A stretch of 53,641 bases of DNA from NCBI RefSeq assembly GCF_008123425.1, contig NZ_VSSS01000069.1:1-53641 (forward strand), written 5' to 3'. Below, piece by piece: positions 1 to 8,729 of this stretch (position 1 is the first letter of the stretch; each line of letters opens with the position of its first letter). Source of the DNA: Bradyrhizobium rifense (lineage in GTDB: Bacteria; Pseudomonadota; Alphaproteobacteria; Rhizobiales; Xanthobacteraceae). The translations under genes and the position numbers were made by a program. Below the pieces are notes generated by a model. That model was given only the letters and a program-made list of their open reading frames with translations, did not search any database and was not told the DNA's origin.

Positions 1-71
1 AGGCGTAACCCACCGCTTCTGCCACCGCGTAAAAAGAAGAGGTGGATTACGCTTCGCTAATCCACCCTACG
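1..71. repeat. Intergenic palindromic repeat, left edge
   Basis: A 9-bp inverted repeat, GGTGGATTA at 41-49 and TAATCCACC at 58-66, encloses an 8-base loop. A related segment (GCGTAACCCACC) lies at 3-14. I recognise this hairpin style from short intergenic repeats common in Bradyrhizobium genomes; the family name is not certain. It lies just past the stop codon of the minus-strand MFS gene and could also act as a 3' hairpin. It may extend beyond the window. Confidence 0.6.
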
Positions 72-73
72 GG

Positions 74-1303
74 CTACGACGTCGCGACCTCGGCCCTTTT
101 TCCCGGCCGCCACAGCACGATGCCGGCCGCGACGACGTCGAGCACCACGCACATCGCAAACGCTATGGTGTAGTCGCCGCTTACGCTGCGCACGAGGCCG
201 ACGATGCCCGGCCCGAAGGCGCTGACAATGCCGCTGATCGACGTCCCCAGCCCCATCGCAGCCGCGAAAGCGGAGCTGCCGATCTCACGCTGGATGATGA
301 GGGGCGGAAACGTGATCATGTTGCCGATCGAGAAGCCATAGACGGCGCAGCACAAGAGCAGCACGGTCGGGCTCTGGCTTTGCAGGAGAACGAGCAGCGC
401 CGCCGCCTGGCTCGTCATCGACGCCGCGCAGGCGAGCCGCGGATCGAGCCGGTCGACGAACAGGCCCAGCGACAGCCGGCCGACCACCGCCATCGCCGCC
501 ATGATGGTGACCGCGAGTCCTGCACTGGCGCGGCCGATCAGCGGCTCGAGAAACGTCACCTGATGGATGATGAATCCCATCTGCGCCAACAGCGCGATCG
601 CGATCGGCAGCACCATGGTCCAGAATGACGCGTTGGCGAGCAGCTCCCTCCGCGAATGACGCGCGGCCTTGCCCCCGGAGACATTTGCCGCATCCGGCGA
701 CGCGTCGACCGGCCAGCTGGTGAAGACGACGACCACCGGCAGCACCAGCACCACCATCACGATCGTGGCCGCCAGCATGGCCGAGCGGAAACCGATGCTG
801 CTGCTCAGCGCCAACAAGACCGGAACGAGGACGATGCCGCCGAAGGTGGCGCCATTGAAGGCGAGGCTGAGCGCGAGCCCGCGGCGCCGCGCGAACCATG
901 CGTTCAGCACCGTCGCGATTACCACCGAGCCCATGCCGGTCCAGCCGACCGACATCAGCGCATAGGCAAGATAGAGCTGCCAGGGCGCCCGCATCAGTCC
1001 CAGCAGCGCGGTCGATGCGCCAAGCGCCGTCAGCCCGCACAGGATCAGCGCCCGCAGCCCGATGCGGGCGATCAGAACGTCAGTGAAGATGACGAGGACG
1101 GAGGTCAGCAGGAACGAGAATGTGCTGGCCGCGGACACCAGCGTACCGGGCCAGCCATGGGCGCGCTGGAGCTCGGCGAGATAGACGCCCTGGCCGTAGA
1201 GGCCAAAGCCGAACATGAAGAAGGCCATCAGGAAGCAGGCCAGCACCACGCGCCAGCCGCGGTAGTGAACCGAGGATTCGTCAGCGCCTGTTGCGGCAAT
1301 CAT
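74..1303 (-). CDS. MFS transporter
   Basis: A 409-residue integral membrane permease of the major facilitator superfamily. Hydrophobic segments fill both halves and are separated by a charged central loop near residues 197-226, giving the 6+6 helix layout of the family. The second half has a motif-A-like loop (GRLSLGLFVDRLDPR), and the N-terminal half has an Arg-rich loop (NAWFARRRG) after TM4. The profile resembles the monocarboxylate/oxalate-formate-like MFS group, but the substrate cannot be read from sequence. The ATG at 1303 has no obvious ribosome site. The next gene is divergent, and the 294 bases between them (1304-1597) hold no gene and no repeat that I can see, so they probably carry both promoters. 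Confidence 0.85.
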   Translation of the reverse strand: MIAATGADESSVHYRGWRVVLACFLMAFFMFGFGLYGQGVYLAELQRAHGWPGTLVSAASTFSFLLTSVLVIFTDVLIARIGLRALILCGLTALGASTALLGLMRAPWQLYLAYALMSVGWTGMGSVVIATVLNAWFARRRGLALSLAFNGATFGGIVLVPVLLALSSSIGFRSAMLAATIVMVVLVLPVVVVFTSWPVDASPDAANVSGGKAARHSRRELLANASFWTMVLPIAIALLAQMGFIIHQVTFLEPLIGRASAGLAVTIMAAMAVVGRLSLGLFVDRLDPRLACAASMTSQAAALLVLLQSQSPTVLLLCCAVYGFSIGNMITFPPLIIQREIGSSAFAAAMGLGTSISGIVSAFGPGIVGLVRSVSGDYTIAFAMCVVLDVVAAGIVLWRPGKRAEVATS

Positions 1304-1597
1304 CGATCAAGTGTCGGCCTCATGGAACGAGACGGTTGATCGTGACGCACAACCACCGGTTTTTCAAATGAAACATTGTAGCCATTTGTTGCAATGCGAA
1401 AAACACCGCATATGTGATGCAGCTTTCGCGCCACGGTTCCCGGGCGAGCGCCATCACCGGACGGGTGTCATGCAACCGCTCACGGGTATCGCCGCCGAAA
1501 TGGTCAACCGCAGGATTGGCACGCCTGAGGGATCATGTAGGCTCAGTATCGCAAGACTCGCCGACGGCAGGCGCCGCGGCGGCCGCAGGGAGTGTTC

Positions 1598-2356
1598 ATG
1601 CCGACCGGCAATATCGTCGTCACCGAAGAGCGTGGAACGCGCGTCATCACCCTGCGCCGCCCGGGCAAGAAGAATGCGATCACCCAGGACATGTATCGCG
1701 AGATGAGCCGCGCGATCGACACGGCCCAGAACAATCCCGATATCCGCTGCATGATCATCACCGGCGGCTCCGGCGTGTTCACGGCCGGCGACGACATCGA
1801 CGATTTCATGAAGGCCGACGCGTCGCGTCCCGAGACGTTGTCGGACGGCGTCAAATTCCTCTATTCGCTGGCCCTCAACGTCAAGCCGATCATCGCAGCC
1901 GTGGATGGTGCCTCGATCGGCATGGGCACCGTGATGCTGTTTCACTGCGACTACGTGCTCGCCTCCAATGCCGCGACCTTCTCGGCGCCTTACATCAATC
2001 TCGGGCTCGTTCCGGTCGGCGCCGCCAGCCTGCTGATGCCGAGCACCATGGGCTACCAGCGTGCCTTTGCCATGCTGGTGATGGGACGCAGCTTCACCGC
2101 CGCCGAGGCCCATGCCGCCGGCTTCGTCAACACCGTGGTGTCGCCGGGACATACCGAGGTCGAGGCCCGCAAGGTGGCGCGCGAGATCTGCCGGCTGCCG
2201 GCCGAGGCGGTCGCAATCTCGCGCAAATTGCTGCGCGCAGCCCCGGAACAGCTCAGCCGCCGCATCGACCAGGAAGGCCATTTGTTCAGCGAACGGTTGA
2301 AATCGGACGAGGCCACGGCCGCGTTCAATGCGTTTGCGAACAGGAAGAAGAGGTGA
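1598..2356 (+). CDS. Enoyl-CoA hydratase/isomerase family protein (atypical active site)
   Basis: A 252-residue crotonase-fold protein, normal length for the family. I start at the ATG at 1598 because AGGGAG lies 5 bases before it; a GTG two codons upstream lacks a ribosome site. The CoA/oxyanion-hole segment GGSGVFTAGDDIDDF and the AAVDGASIGMG segment are clear. The usual catalytic glutamates are not: the position of Glu in the GG(C/A)E motif reads GMGT, the position of Glu in QPEI reads APYI, and the isomerase Glu (PEA) reads PVG. Hydratase activity by the standard mechanism is therefore doubtful. It could be an isomerase or hydrolase with another acid/base, or a non-catalytic homologue. 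The 5'-nucleotidase gene follows 49 bases downstream. Confidence 0.85.
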   Translation: MPTGNIVVTEERGTRVITLRRPGKKNAITQDMYREMSRAIDTAQNNPDIRCMIITGGSGVFTAGDDIDDFMKADASRPETLSDGVKFLYSLALNVKPIIAAVDGASIGMGTVMLFHCDYVLASNAATFSAPYINLGLVPVGAASLLMPSTMGYQRAFAMLVMGRSFTAAEAHAAGFVNTVVSPGHTEVEARKVAREICRLPAEAVAISRKLLRAAPEQLSRRIDQEGHLFSERLKSDEATAAFNAFANRKKR

Positions 2357-2405
2357 GCAGGAGAACTTTCGTGAAATCTTCGCGGGGAAAGATTATTCTT
2401 GTTCC

Positions 2406-4064
2406 ATGCGACATCTTCTCCGCCTGACCAGCTTCGCCCTCGCGCTCGCCGCCCTGCCCGCCGCGGCCCAGACCGCGGCACCCGTCGAGCTGCGCATTCT
2501 CGCGATCAACGATTTCCACGGCAATCTCCGTCCACCGCCGGGCGGCATCCGCATCAATGATCCCGAGGATAGAGCCAAGAAGGTAGCTGTCGCCGCCGGC
2601 GGCGCCGAATACATGGCGACGCTGGTCAAGCAATTGCGCGAGGGGCACAAGAACACCATCTTCGTCGCCGCCGGCGATTTGATCGGGGCGAGCCCGTTCC
2701 TGTCGGCGATGTTTCACGACGAGCCGTCGATCGAGGCGCTCTCGATGATGGGGCTTGCGATCACCTCGGTCGGCAATCACGAATTCGACGAGGGCAAGAA
2801 CGAGCTGCTGAGGATACAGAACGGCGGCTGCCATCCGGAAGACGGATGTCAGGGACCGCATCCGTTCACCGGCGCGAAATTCCACTATCTCGCGGCCTCC
2901 ACCATCGAGACTGCGACCGGCAAGAGCGTGTTGCCGCCTTACGAAATCAGGGAATTCGAGGGTATCCCGGTTGCCTTCATCGGGCTGACCTTGAAGGAGA
3001 CCGCCGGCATCGTCTCGCCGTCAGGCATTGCCGGACTCGAATTCCGCGACGAGGCCGAGACGGTGAACGCGCTGGTACCGCAACTGAAAGCGCGGGGCGT
3101 CGAAGCGATCGTCGTGCTGATCCACCAGGGCGGCGAGCCCTCGGGCGATTACAACGAATGCCCGGCAATCACGGGACCGATCGTTGATATCGTGAAAAAA
3201 TTCGACCGCGCCGTCGACGTCGTGGTCAGCGGCCACACCCATCGTGCTTATGTTTGCGACATCGACGGCAGGCTGGTCACCAGCGGCGACAAATACGGCA
3301 CGCTTGTCACCGCGATCGATCTCAAGCTCGATCCGGCAACACGCGACATCGTCAGCGCCAGGGCCGAGAACGTCATCGTCGCCAACGCCTCGCTGGCCAA
3401 GGATCCCGAGCAGACCGCGCTGATCGACGCCTATGACAAGCTCTCGGCGCCCATTGCCAACCGGCCGGCCGGATCGGTGACGCAGACGCTGTCGCGAAGT
3501 CCCAACGACGCCGGCGAAAGCGCGCTCGGCGACGTCATCGCCGATGCACAGCTTGCCGCCACTAAGGACGCCAAGGATGGCAGCGCTGTCATCGCGTTCA
3601 CCAATCCCGGCGGCATCCGCACCGACATCATCCCAAAAGAAAATGGCGCGGTGTCCTACGGCGAACTGTTCGCGAGCCAGCCATTCCGCAACCGCCTCGT
3701 CACCATGACGCTCACAGGCAGCCAGCTCAAGGACATGCTGGAGCAGCAATGGCTCGATCCGAAGCGGCCGCGGATCCTCCAGGTGTCGATCGGATTCAGC
3801 TACAGCTGGGACGCATCAAAGCCGCTCGGCGAACGCGTGATCACCGACAAGATGACGCTCAACGGCAAGCCGATCGAGCCGGGCACCGGCTACCGCGTGA
3901 CCGTCAACGATTACCTCGCCGTCGGCGGCGACGGCTTTACAGTCGCGAAACAGGGCGCTTCGCCGCAATATGGCGGCTATGATGCCGATGCACTGTTTGC
4001 CTTCTTTAAGGCACATGGTCCGATCGGCCCGCTGCCACCGACCCGTATCCTGCGCGTGAACTGA
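2406..4064 (+). CDS. Secreted bifunctional metallophosphatase/5'-nucleotidase
   Basis: A 552-residue exported nucleotidase of the UshA/YfkN type that hydrolyses nucleotides in the periplasm. The chosen ATG at 2406 gives a standard signal peptide (residues 1-22, ending AAAQ); the open frame upstream of it does not look like protein. The N-terminal metallophosphatase domain shows its metal-binding motifs in order: NDFHGN at 35-40, AAGD at 88-91, GNHEF at 123-127 and SGHTH at 275-279. The C-terminal nucleotidase domain contains NPGGIR near residue 400 and the substrate-binding segment VNDYLAVGGDGF near residue 510. All hallmark residues are present, so it should be active. It likely serves phosphate or purine salvage; the exact substrate is unknown. 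Confidence 0.9.
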   Translation: MRHLLRLTSFALALAALPAAAQTAAPVELRILAINDFHGNLRPPPGGIRINDPEDRAKKVAVAAGGAEYMATLVKQLREGHKNTIFVAAGDLIGASPFLSAMFHDEPSIEALSMMGLAITSVGNHEFDEGKNELLRIQNGGCHPEDGCQGPHPFTGAKFHYLAASTIETATGKSVLPPYEIREFEGIPVAFIGLTLKETAGIVSPSGIAGLEFRDEAETVNALVPQLKARGVEAIVVLIHQGGEPSGDYNECPAITGPIVDIVKKFDRAVDVVVSGHTHRAYVCDIDGRLVTSGDKYGTLVTAIDLKLDPATRDIVSARAENVIVANASLAKDPEQTALIDAYDKLSAPIANRPAGSVTQTLSRSPNDAGESALGDVIADAQLAATKDAKDGSAVIAFTNPGGIRTDIIPKENGAVSYGELFASQPFRNRLVTMTLTGSQLKDMLEQQWLDPKRPRILQVSIGFSYSWDASKPLGERVITDKMTLNGKPIEPGTGYRVTVNDYLAVGGDGFTVAKQGASPQYGGYDADALFAFFKAHGPIGPLPPTRILRVN

Positions 4065-4185
4065 TCCGGGAACGGGACAGCCCTTTGCCATTCGCGGTGG
4101 AACGCATAGATTGGGTTTTGCATTGCGTTTTGGCGCCGGATGCGCCAAGCGACGTCGAGAGTTCGTTCCCTGTGAGGCCGACCTG

Positions 4186-5115
4186 ATGAGCACGCTTCTC
4201 CTTTCCCACAAGGCCTGCCTCGACCACGTCACGCCGCCGGGACACCCTGAAAGACCCGACCGCCTGCGCGCGGTGGAGGAAGCGCTGTCGGCTGAGCGCT
4301 TCCAGTTCCTGGCGCGCGACCTGGCGCCGGAGGGCGATCTCGACCTCGTCACGCTATGCCACAACGAGGATTACGTCACCGAGCTTCGTCACATCGCCCC
4401 AACCAGCGGCCAGGTCTATGTCGACGGCGACACCTCGATGTCCCCTGGCACGTGGGAAGCGGTGATGCGCGGCGTCGGCGGCGCGGTGGCTGCGACCGAA
4501 GCGGTGATGAACGGCGAGCATCGCAACGCCTTCGTCGCGGTGCGCCCGCCCGGCCATCACGCCGAGATTGGCAAGCCGATGGGCTTCTGCTTCTTCGACA
4601 ATGTCGCGATCGCGGCGCGCCACGCGCAGCGCAAATACGGCATCAAGCGCGCGGCCATCGTCGATTTCGACGTGCATCACGGCAACGGCACGCAAGACAT
4701 CTTCTGGTCGGACCCGACCGTGATGTACTGCTCGACGCATCAGATGCCGCTGTTTCCGGGCACCGGCGCCAAGGGCGAGCGCGGCGACCACGACACCATC
4801 GTCAACGCGCCGCTCGCCTCGGAAGACGGCGGGCCCGAATTTCGCTCGGCGTTCGAGAATTTGATCCTGCCGCAGCTCGAAAAATTCAGCCCCGAATTGC
4901 TCATCATCTCCGCGGGCTTCGACGCGCATTACCGCGATCCGCTGGCCTCGCTGAATTTGCGTGCGGAGGACTATTCGTGGGTCACGCGCAAGCTGATGGA
5001 CCTTGCCGACAAATCCGCCGAGGGCCGCGTTGTTTCTGTGCTCGAAGGCGGCTACGACCTGCAAGGACTGAAAGAATCTGTTACGGCGCATGTCGGCGCC
5101 CTGATGGGCGCTTAA
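4186..5115 (+). CDS. Histone deacetylase family protein (acetylpolyamine/acetoin-type amidohydrolase)
   Basis: A 309-residue zinc amidohydrolase of the HDAC/AcuC/AphA superfamily that removes acetyl groups from lysine-like or polyamine substrates. I begin at the ATG at 4186, 8 bases after GAGG. Motifs: RPPGHHAE with the active-site His pair at 124-125, DFDVHHGNGT at 160-169 carrying zinc ligands Asp162 and His164, and SAGFDAHYRDPL with the third ligand Asp246. The GGY motif near the C terminus is also present. All catalytic residues are intact. The gene precedes xseB and dxs, an order I recall from bradyrhizobia. Cytoplasmic location is expected since there is no signal peptide. Confidence 0.9.
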   Translation: MSTLLLSHKACLDHVTPPGHPERPDRLRAVEEALSAERFQFLARDLAPEGDLDLVTLCHNEDYVTELRHIAPTSGQVYVDGDTSMSPGTWEAVMRGVGGAVAATEAVMNGEHRNAFVAVRPPGHHAEIGKPMGFCFFDNVAIAARHAQRKYGIKRAAIVDFDVHHGNGTQDIFWSDPTVMYCSTHQMPLFPGTGAKGERGDHDTIVNAPLASEDGGPEFRSAFENLILPQLEKFSPELLIISAGFDAHYRDPLASLNLRAEDYSWVTRKLMDLADKSAEGRVVSVLEGGYDLQGLKESVTAHVGALMGA

Positions 5116-5190
5116 GACAGACCCGCCACATTAAGCCCGCAAAACTCTGCTGTTTTACACCAGAAGCGAATCGGGCAATCGGAAACGGAT

Positions 5191-5442
5191 ATGGCCGAAA
5201 ATACCCAAGTCGACGTCTCCCGGCTCACCTTCGAGCGCGCGATCGAGGAACTCGAAACGATCGTGAAGCGGCTCGAGGACGGCAAGGTGCCGCTCGAGGA
5301 ATCCGTCACGATCTACGAGCGCGGCGAAGCCTTGAAGCGCCGCTGCGAGGAACTTCTGCGCCAGGCCGAGGCGCGCGTCGACAAGATCACCACCGATGCC
5401 AGCGGCCAGGCCACCGGCACCGCCCCGCTCGACGTGCAATAA
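5191..5442 (+). CDS. xseB: Exodeoxyribonuclease VII small subunit
   Basis: An 83-residue acidic helical protein matching XseB, which assembles with the large subunit XseA into exonuclease VII, a nuclease acting on single-stranded DNA. The family pattern is clear: LTFERAIEELETIVKRLEDGKVPLEESVTIYERGEALKRRCEELL, followed by a short variable tail. The length is normal for the family. It lies 75 bases after the deacetylase-like gene and upstream of dxs on the same strand; xseB beside isoprenoid genes is a common bacterial arrangement. xseA is not in the window. Confidence 0.95.
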   Translation: MAENTQVDVSRLTFERAIEELETIVKRLEDGKVPLEESVTIYERGEALKRRCEELLRQAEARVDKITTDASGQATGTAPLDVQ

Positions 5443-5675
5443 AGGGGCCGTCCCAAAGCTGCCCGTCTCAAACATCGCCCGCCTGCATTTTTTCAAGATC
5501 GCACGCCGCTAACTCCGTTCACGGGCCGGGTGGCCGGGCACTAGAATTGACGAGTTCCCTCGCCGGTGCGTTTTGGCCCAGCGAATCCCGCTAAAATCCC
5601 TGTCCTTCGCCCAAAAATCCTGCCAAGGAACCGGGCAGGATTGGAACTTCCCCTCCGGCGCCGCGATTAACCAAA

Positions 5676-5692
5676 TTGGCCCGCCGGTTGCA
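5676..5692 (+). promoter_or_regulatory. Candidate sigma-54 (-24/-12) promoter
   Basis: TTGGCCCG-N4-TTGCA matches the RpoN consensus TTGGCACG-N4-TTGCW with one mismatch. The GG and GC dinucleotides are separated by exactly 10 bases, as the family requires. It points toward dxs but lies about 340 bases upstream of its start codon. A chance match is possible, and no enhancer-binding protein gene is nearby. Confidence 0.3.
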
Positions 5693-5855
5693 CCTGCATA
5701 CCCGTAATCGGTTGGGCGGGTTGGCTTTGGCCCAAGCTTTGGTGTAAAGCTGCGCGGAGTGTGGCTTTTTGTTAGCTTTGACGTGGGGACCGATTTCCGA
5801 CGACAAGCGCTTCAAATCGCTGATGAAATTGGCTGGGACGGACGAAGCCGATCTA

Positions 5856-5871
5856 CGTGACAGGGATCACA
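5856..5871 (+). promoter_or_regulatory. Candidate CRP/FNR-family binding site
   Basis: CGTGA-N6-TCACA differs from the E. coli-type CRP consensus TGTGA-N6-TCACA at one base, and its GTGA/TCAC core is a perfect inverted repeat. It sits 163 bases before the dxs start codon. Bradyrhizobia encode several CRP/FNR-type regulators; which one, if any, binds here cannot be told. Confidence 0.35.
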
Positions 5872-6033
5872 GAGACTGAACCGGAGCGCACTTAAGCTCA
5901 CCTAAGCTTGAAGACGGGGGCTTTTGCCCCATGCAGGTGGCTCCGACGGTTTAAGGACTCGCGCTGCGCCGACATTGTGCAAACCCATCGCGCACCGGAA
6001 CGGTTTTCCGGCGCTGACAAATTGGAAATCGCC

Positions 6034-7962
6034 GTGAACGCATACAGTAAAACGCCGCTTCTCGACACCATCCGGACGCCGGACGACCTGCGCAAGCTCA
6101 AGATCGAGCAGGTTCGCCAGGTCGCCGACGAGCTGCGTCAGGAGACCATCGATGCCGTCTCGGTGACCGGCGGTCACTTCGGCGCGGGTCTCGGCGTGGT
6201 CGAGCTCACCACCGCGATCCACTACGTCTTCGACACGCCGCGCGATCGGCTGATCTGGGATGTCGGCCATCAGGCCTATCCGCACAAGATCCTCACCGGA
6301 CGCCGCGACCGCATCCGCACGCTGCGCACCGGCGGCGGCCTGTCCGGCTTCACCAAGCGCAGCGAGAGCGATTACGATCCGTTCGGCGCCGCGCATTCCT
6401 CGACCTCGATTTCCGCCGGCCTCGGCATGGCCGTCGCGCGCGACCTCGCCGGCGGCAAGAACAACGTTATCGCAGTGATCGGTGACGGTGCGATGTCGGC
6501 GGGCATGGCCTACGAGGCCATGAACAACGCGGGCGCCATGAACTCGCGCCTGATCGTCATCCTCAACGACAACGACATGTCGATTGCGCCGCCGGTCGGC
6601 GCCATGAGCGCCTATCTGTCGCGCCTCTACTCCGGCAAGACCTATCGCACGCTGCGCGATGCGGCCAAGCAGATCAACAAGCGCCTGCCGAAGATCCTCG
6701 CCAACCGCGCCAACCGCGTCGAGGAATATTCCCGCGGCTTCATGATGGACGGCGGCACGCTGTTCGAGGAGCTCGGCTTCTATTATGTCGGCCCGATCGA
6801 CGGCCATAACCTCGATCATCTCCTGCCCGTGCTGAAGAACGTGCGCGACATGGAGACCGGCCCGATCCTGGTCCACGTCGTGACGCAGAAGGGCAAAGGC
6901 TACGGCCCGGCGGAAGCGTCCGCCGACAAGTACCACGCCGTCGTCAAGTTCGACGTCGCCACCGGTACCCAGGCGAAAGCCAAGCCGAACGCGCCGGCCT
7001 ACCAGAACGTGTTCGGCCAGAGCCTCGTCAAGGAAGCGCAGAAGGACGACAAGATCGTCGCCATCACCGCGGCGATGCCGTCCGGTACCGGCGTCGACAT
7101 CTTCAACAAGGCGTTCCCCGACCGCACCTTCGACGTCGGCATCGCCGAGCAGCACGCGGTGACCTTTGCCGCCGGTCTTGCGACCGAAGGCTACAAGCCG
7201 TTCTGCGCGATCTACTCGACCTTCCTGCAGCGCGGCTACGACCAGATCGTCCATGACGTCGCGATCCAGAACCTGCCCGTCCGCTTCGCCATCGACCGCG
7301 CCGGCCTCGTCGGCGCTGACGGCGCGACGCATGCCGGTTCGTTCGACAACGCCTATCTCGGCTGTCTGCCGAACATGGTGATCATGGCGGCGGCCGACGA
7401 AGCCGACATGGTGCACATGGTCGCGACCCAGGTCGCGATCAACGACCGCCCGAGCGCGCTGCGCTATCCGCGCGGCGAAGGCCGCGGCATCGAGATGCCC
7501 GACGTCGGCGTTCCCCTCGAGATCGGCAAGGGCCGCATGATCCGCCAGGGCAACAAGATCGCCCTGCTCTCCTTCGGCACGCGTCTGGCCGAATGCGAGA
7601 AGGCAGCCGACGAGCTCGCCGCCCATGGCCTCTCGACCTCGATTGCGGATGCGCGCTTCATGAAGCCGCTCGACACCGAGCTGGTGCTCAAGCTCGCCCG
7701 CGACCACGACGTCCTGATCACGGTGGAAGAGGGCTCGGTCGGCGGCTTCGGCTCCCATGTCGCGCAGTTCCTGACCGATCAGGGCGTGCTCGACACCGGC
7801 ATGGTCAAGTTCCGCACGATGGTGCTGCCCGACGTGTTCCTGGATCACGACACGCCGAACGCGATGTACGCCCGCGCCGGTCTCGACGCCAAGGGCATCG
7901 TCGCCAAGGTGTTCGAGGCGCTCGGCAAGGACGTCAAGACCGAGACGGTCAAGCTCGCCTGA
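6034..7962 (+). CDS. dxs: 1-deoxy-D-xylulose-5-phosphate synthase
   Basis: A 642-residue cytoplasmic enzyme that condenses pyruvate and glyceraldehyde 3-phosphate to DXP, the first step of the MEP isoprenoid pathway and also a source for thiamine and pyridoxal in many bacteria. The start is taken at the GTG at 6034 (VNAYSKTPLLDTIRTP), which matches how I remember bradyrhizobial Dxs beginning; an in-frame extension to 5908 does not look like protein. Visible landmarks are GGHFG with the catalytic His near residue 48, the thiamine-diphosphate motif GDGAM at 150-154 with the downstream NDND, and the transketolase middle domain segment DVGIAEQHAVTFAAG. The C-terminal transketolase domain is complete, so the protein appears functional. 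Confidence 0.97.
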   Translation: MNAYSKTPLLDTIRTPDDLRKLKIEQVRQVADELRQETIDAVSVTGGHFGAGLGVVELTTAIHYVFDTPRDRLIWDVGHQAYPHKILTGRRDRIRTLRTGGGLSGFTKRSESDYDPFGAAHSSTSISAGLGMAVARDLAGGKNNVIAVIGDGAMSAGMAYEAMNNAGAMNSRLIVILNDNDMSIAPPVGAMSAYLSRLYSGKTYRTLRDAAKQINKRLPKILANRANRVEEYSRGFMMDGGTLFEELGFYYVGPIDGHNLDHLLPVLKNVRDMETGPILVHVVTQKGKGYGPAEASADKYHAVVKFDVATGTQAKAKPNAPAYQNVFGQSLVKEAQKDDKIVAITAAMPSGTGVDIFNKAFPDRTFDVGIAEQHAVTFAAGLATEGYKPFCAIYSTFLQRGYDQIVHDVAIQNLPVRFAIDRAGLVGADGATHAGSFDNAYLGCLPNMVIMAAADEADMVHMVATQVAINDRPSALRYPRGEGRGIEMPDVGVPLEIGKGRMIRQGNKIALLSFGTRLAECEKAADELAAHGLSTSIADARFMKPLDTELVLKLARDHDVLITVEEGSVGGFGSHVAQFLTDQGVLDTGMVKFRTMVLPDVFLDHDTPNAMYARAGLDAKGIVAKVFEALGKDVKTETVKLA

Positions 7963-7969
7963 TTGGTTT

Positions 7970-8095
7970 CACCTCTCCCGCTTGCGGGAGAGGTCGGATC
8001 GCGAAGCGATCCGGGTGAGGGCTTTCTCCTCTCGGGGGTTCTCGCCTGCGGAGACACCCCCTCCCCAACCCTCCCCCGCAAGCGGGAGAGGGAGC
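7970..8095. repeat. RIME-like intergenic element with paired palindromes
   Basis: A 126-base element between dxs and the next gene. It contains the inverted repeat CTCTCCCGCTTGCGGGAGAG (7973-7992), then GGATCGC-GAA-GCGATCC, and near the right end CTCCCCCGCAAGCGGGAGAG. The two ends are therefore related in inverted orientation. Elements of this look occur in many copies in Bradyrhizobium and other Rhizobiales, often described as mosaic palindromic (RIME-type) elements; the assignment is from memory. It may also help end or stabilise the dxs transcript. Confidence 0.75.
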
Positions 8096-8148
8096 AGAGC
8101 GCGCACTGCGGCTCGCACCTTCGATCCACATTTTTCGGCTCTGACCTC

Positions 8149-8703
8149 ATGAAAATCTATCTGGCAGGTCCCGACGTGTTCCTGCCGGATGCGGTTGAGA
8201 TCGGCCGGCAGAAGGCCGCGATCTGCGCTGCCCACGGCCTCACCGGCCTCTATCCCCTCGACAACGCCATCGACCTCACCGCGCCTGACGCGTCGCGGCA
8301 GATCTTTTGCGGCAACGAGGCCATGATGGACGGGGCCGACGCCATCATCGCCAATCTCACCCCCTTCCGCGGCGCCGGTGCCGATCCCGGCACCGTCTAC
8401 GAGCTCGGCTACATGGCCGGCCGCCGCAAGTTTTGCTTGGCCTATTCCAACGATGGCACCAGCTATGCCGACCGTGTCGGCCGCTTGATGCACGTCACCC
8501 CCGAGGACGGGCGGCTGGTTGACGCACAGGGGCTGACGGTCGAGAATTTCGGGCTCGTCGACAATCTCATGATGATCCATGCGCTGGAGCTGCACGGCTG
8601 CCCGCTGGTGACGCCGGCAGAGCCGCCGGCCGACGTCTGGCACGATCTCGCCGCGTTCGAGGCTTGCGTCCGGATGGCGGCCGCGCGATTGATCGTACCA
8701 TAG
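8149..8703 (+). CDS. Nucleoside 2-deoxyribosyltransferase family protein
   Basis: A 184-residue protein of the NDT family, which cleaves or exchanges the base of deoxynucleosides or deoxynucleotides. It opens directly with the Rossmann-like signature MKIYLAGPDVF. The segment NLTPFRGAGADPGTVYELGYMAG contains the Glu of the YELG motif that serves as nucleophile in the family. The ATG at 8149 follows the palindromic element and has no strong ribosome site; the upstream in-frame extension runs into that repeat and is not credible. Substrate could be deoxynucleosides or 5'-monophosphates (DNPH1-like); sequence alone does not decide. tlyA follows after 26 bases and is probably co-transcribed. Confidence 0.88.
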   Translation: MKIYLAGPDVFLPDAVEIGRQKAAICAAHGLTGLYPLDNAIDLTAPDASRQIFCGNEAMMDGADAIIANLTPFRGAGADPGTVYELGYMAGRRKFCLAYSNDGTSYADRVGRLMHVTPEDGRLVDAQGLTVENFGLVDNLMMIHALELHGCPLVTPAEPPADVWHDLAAFEACVRMAAARLIVP

Positions 8704-8729
8704 ACGCTTCACTCGTCTCCGGAGAGATC

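Larger units (their letters stand above)
5443..6033 (+). other. Long non-coding interval / dxs leader
   Basis: 591 bases between xseB and dxs with no convincing gene. Short frames here lack ribosome sites and protein-like composition. It holds a sigma-54-like site (5676-5692), a CRP-like palindrome (5856-5871) and a short GC hairpin GGGGC-TTTT-GCCCC near 5917-5930. I looked for a TPP riboswitch, since Dxs uses thiamine diphosphate, and did not find its conserved segments. Why the interval is so long is unexplained. Confidence 0.6.

Noticed and set aside
5443..6033. Possible TPP riboswitch in the dxs leader
   Set aside because: No CTGAGA-type segment or matching helix was found.
5902..7848. 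Long minus-strand open frame of 648 codons opposite dxs
   Set aside because: It is the mirror of the high-GC, codon-biased dxs gene; its protein is rich in Arg/Ala/His/Gly with no family similarity.
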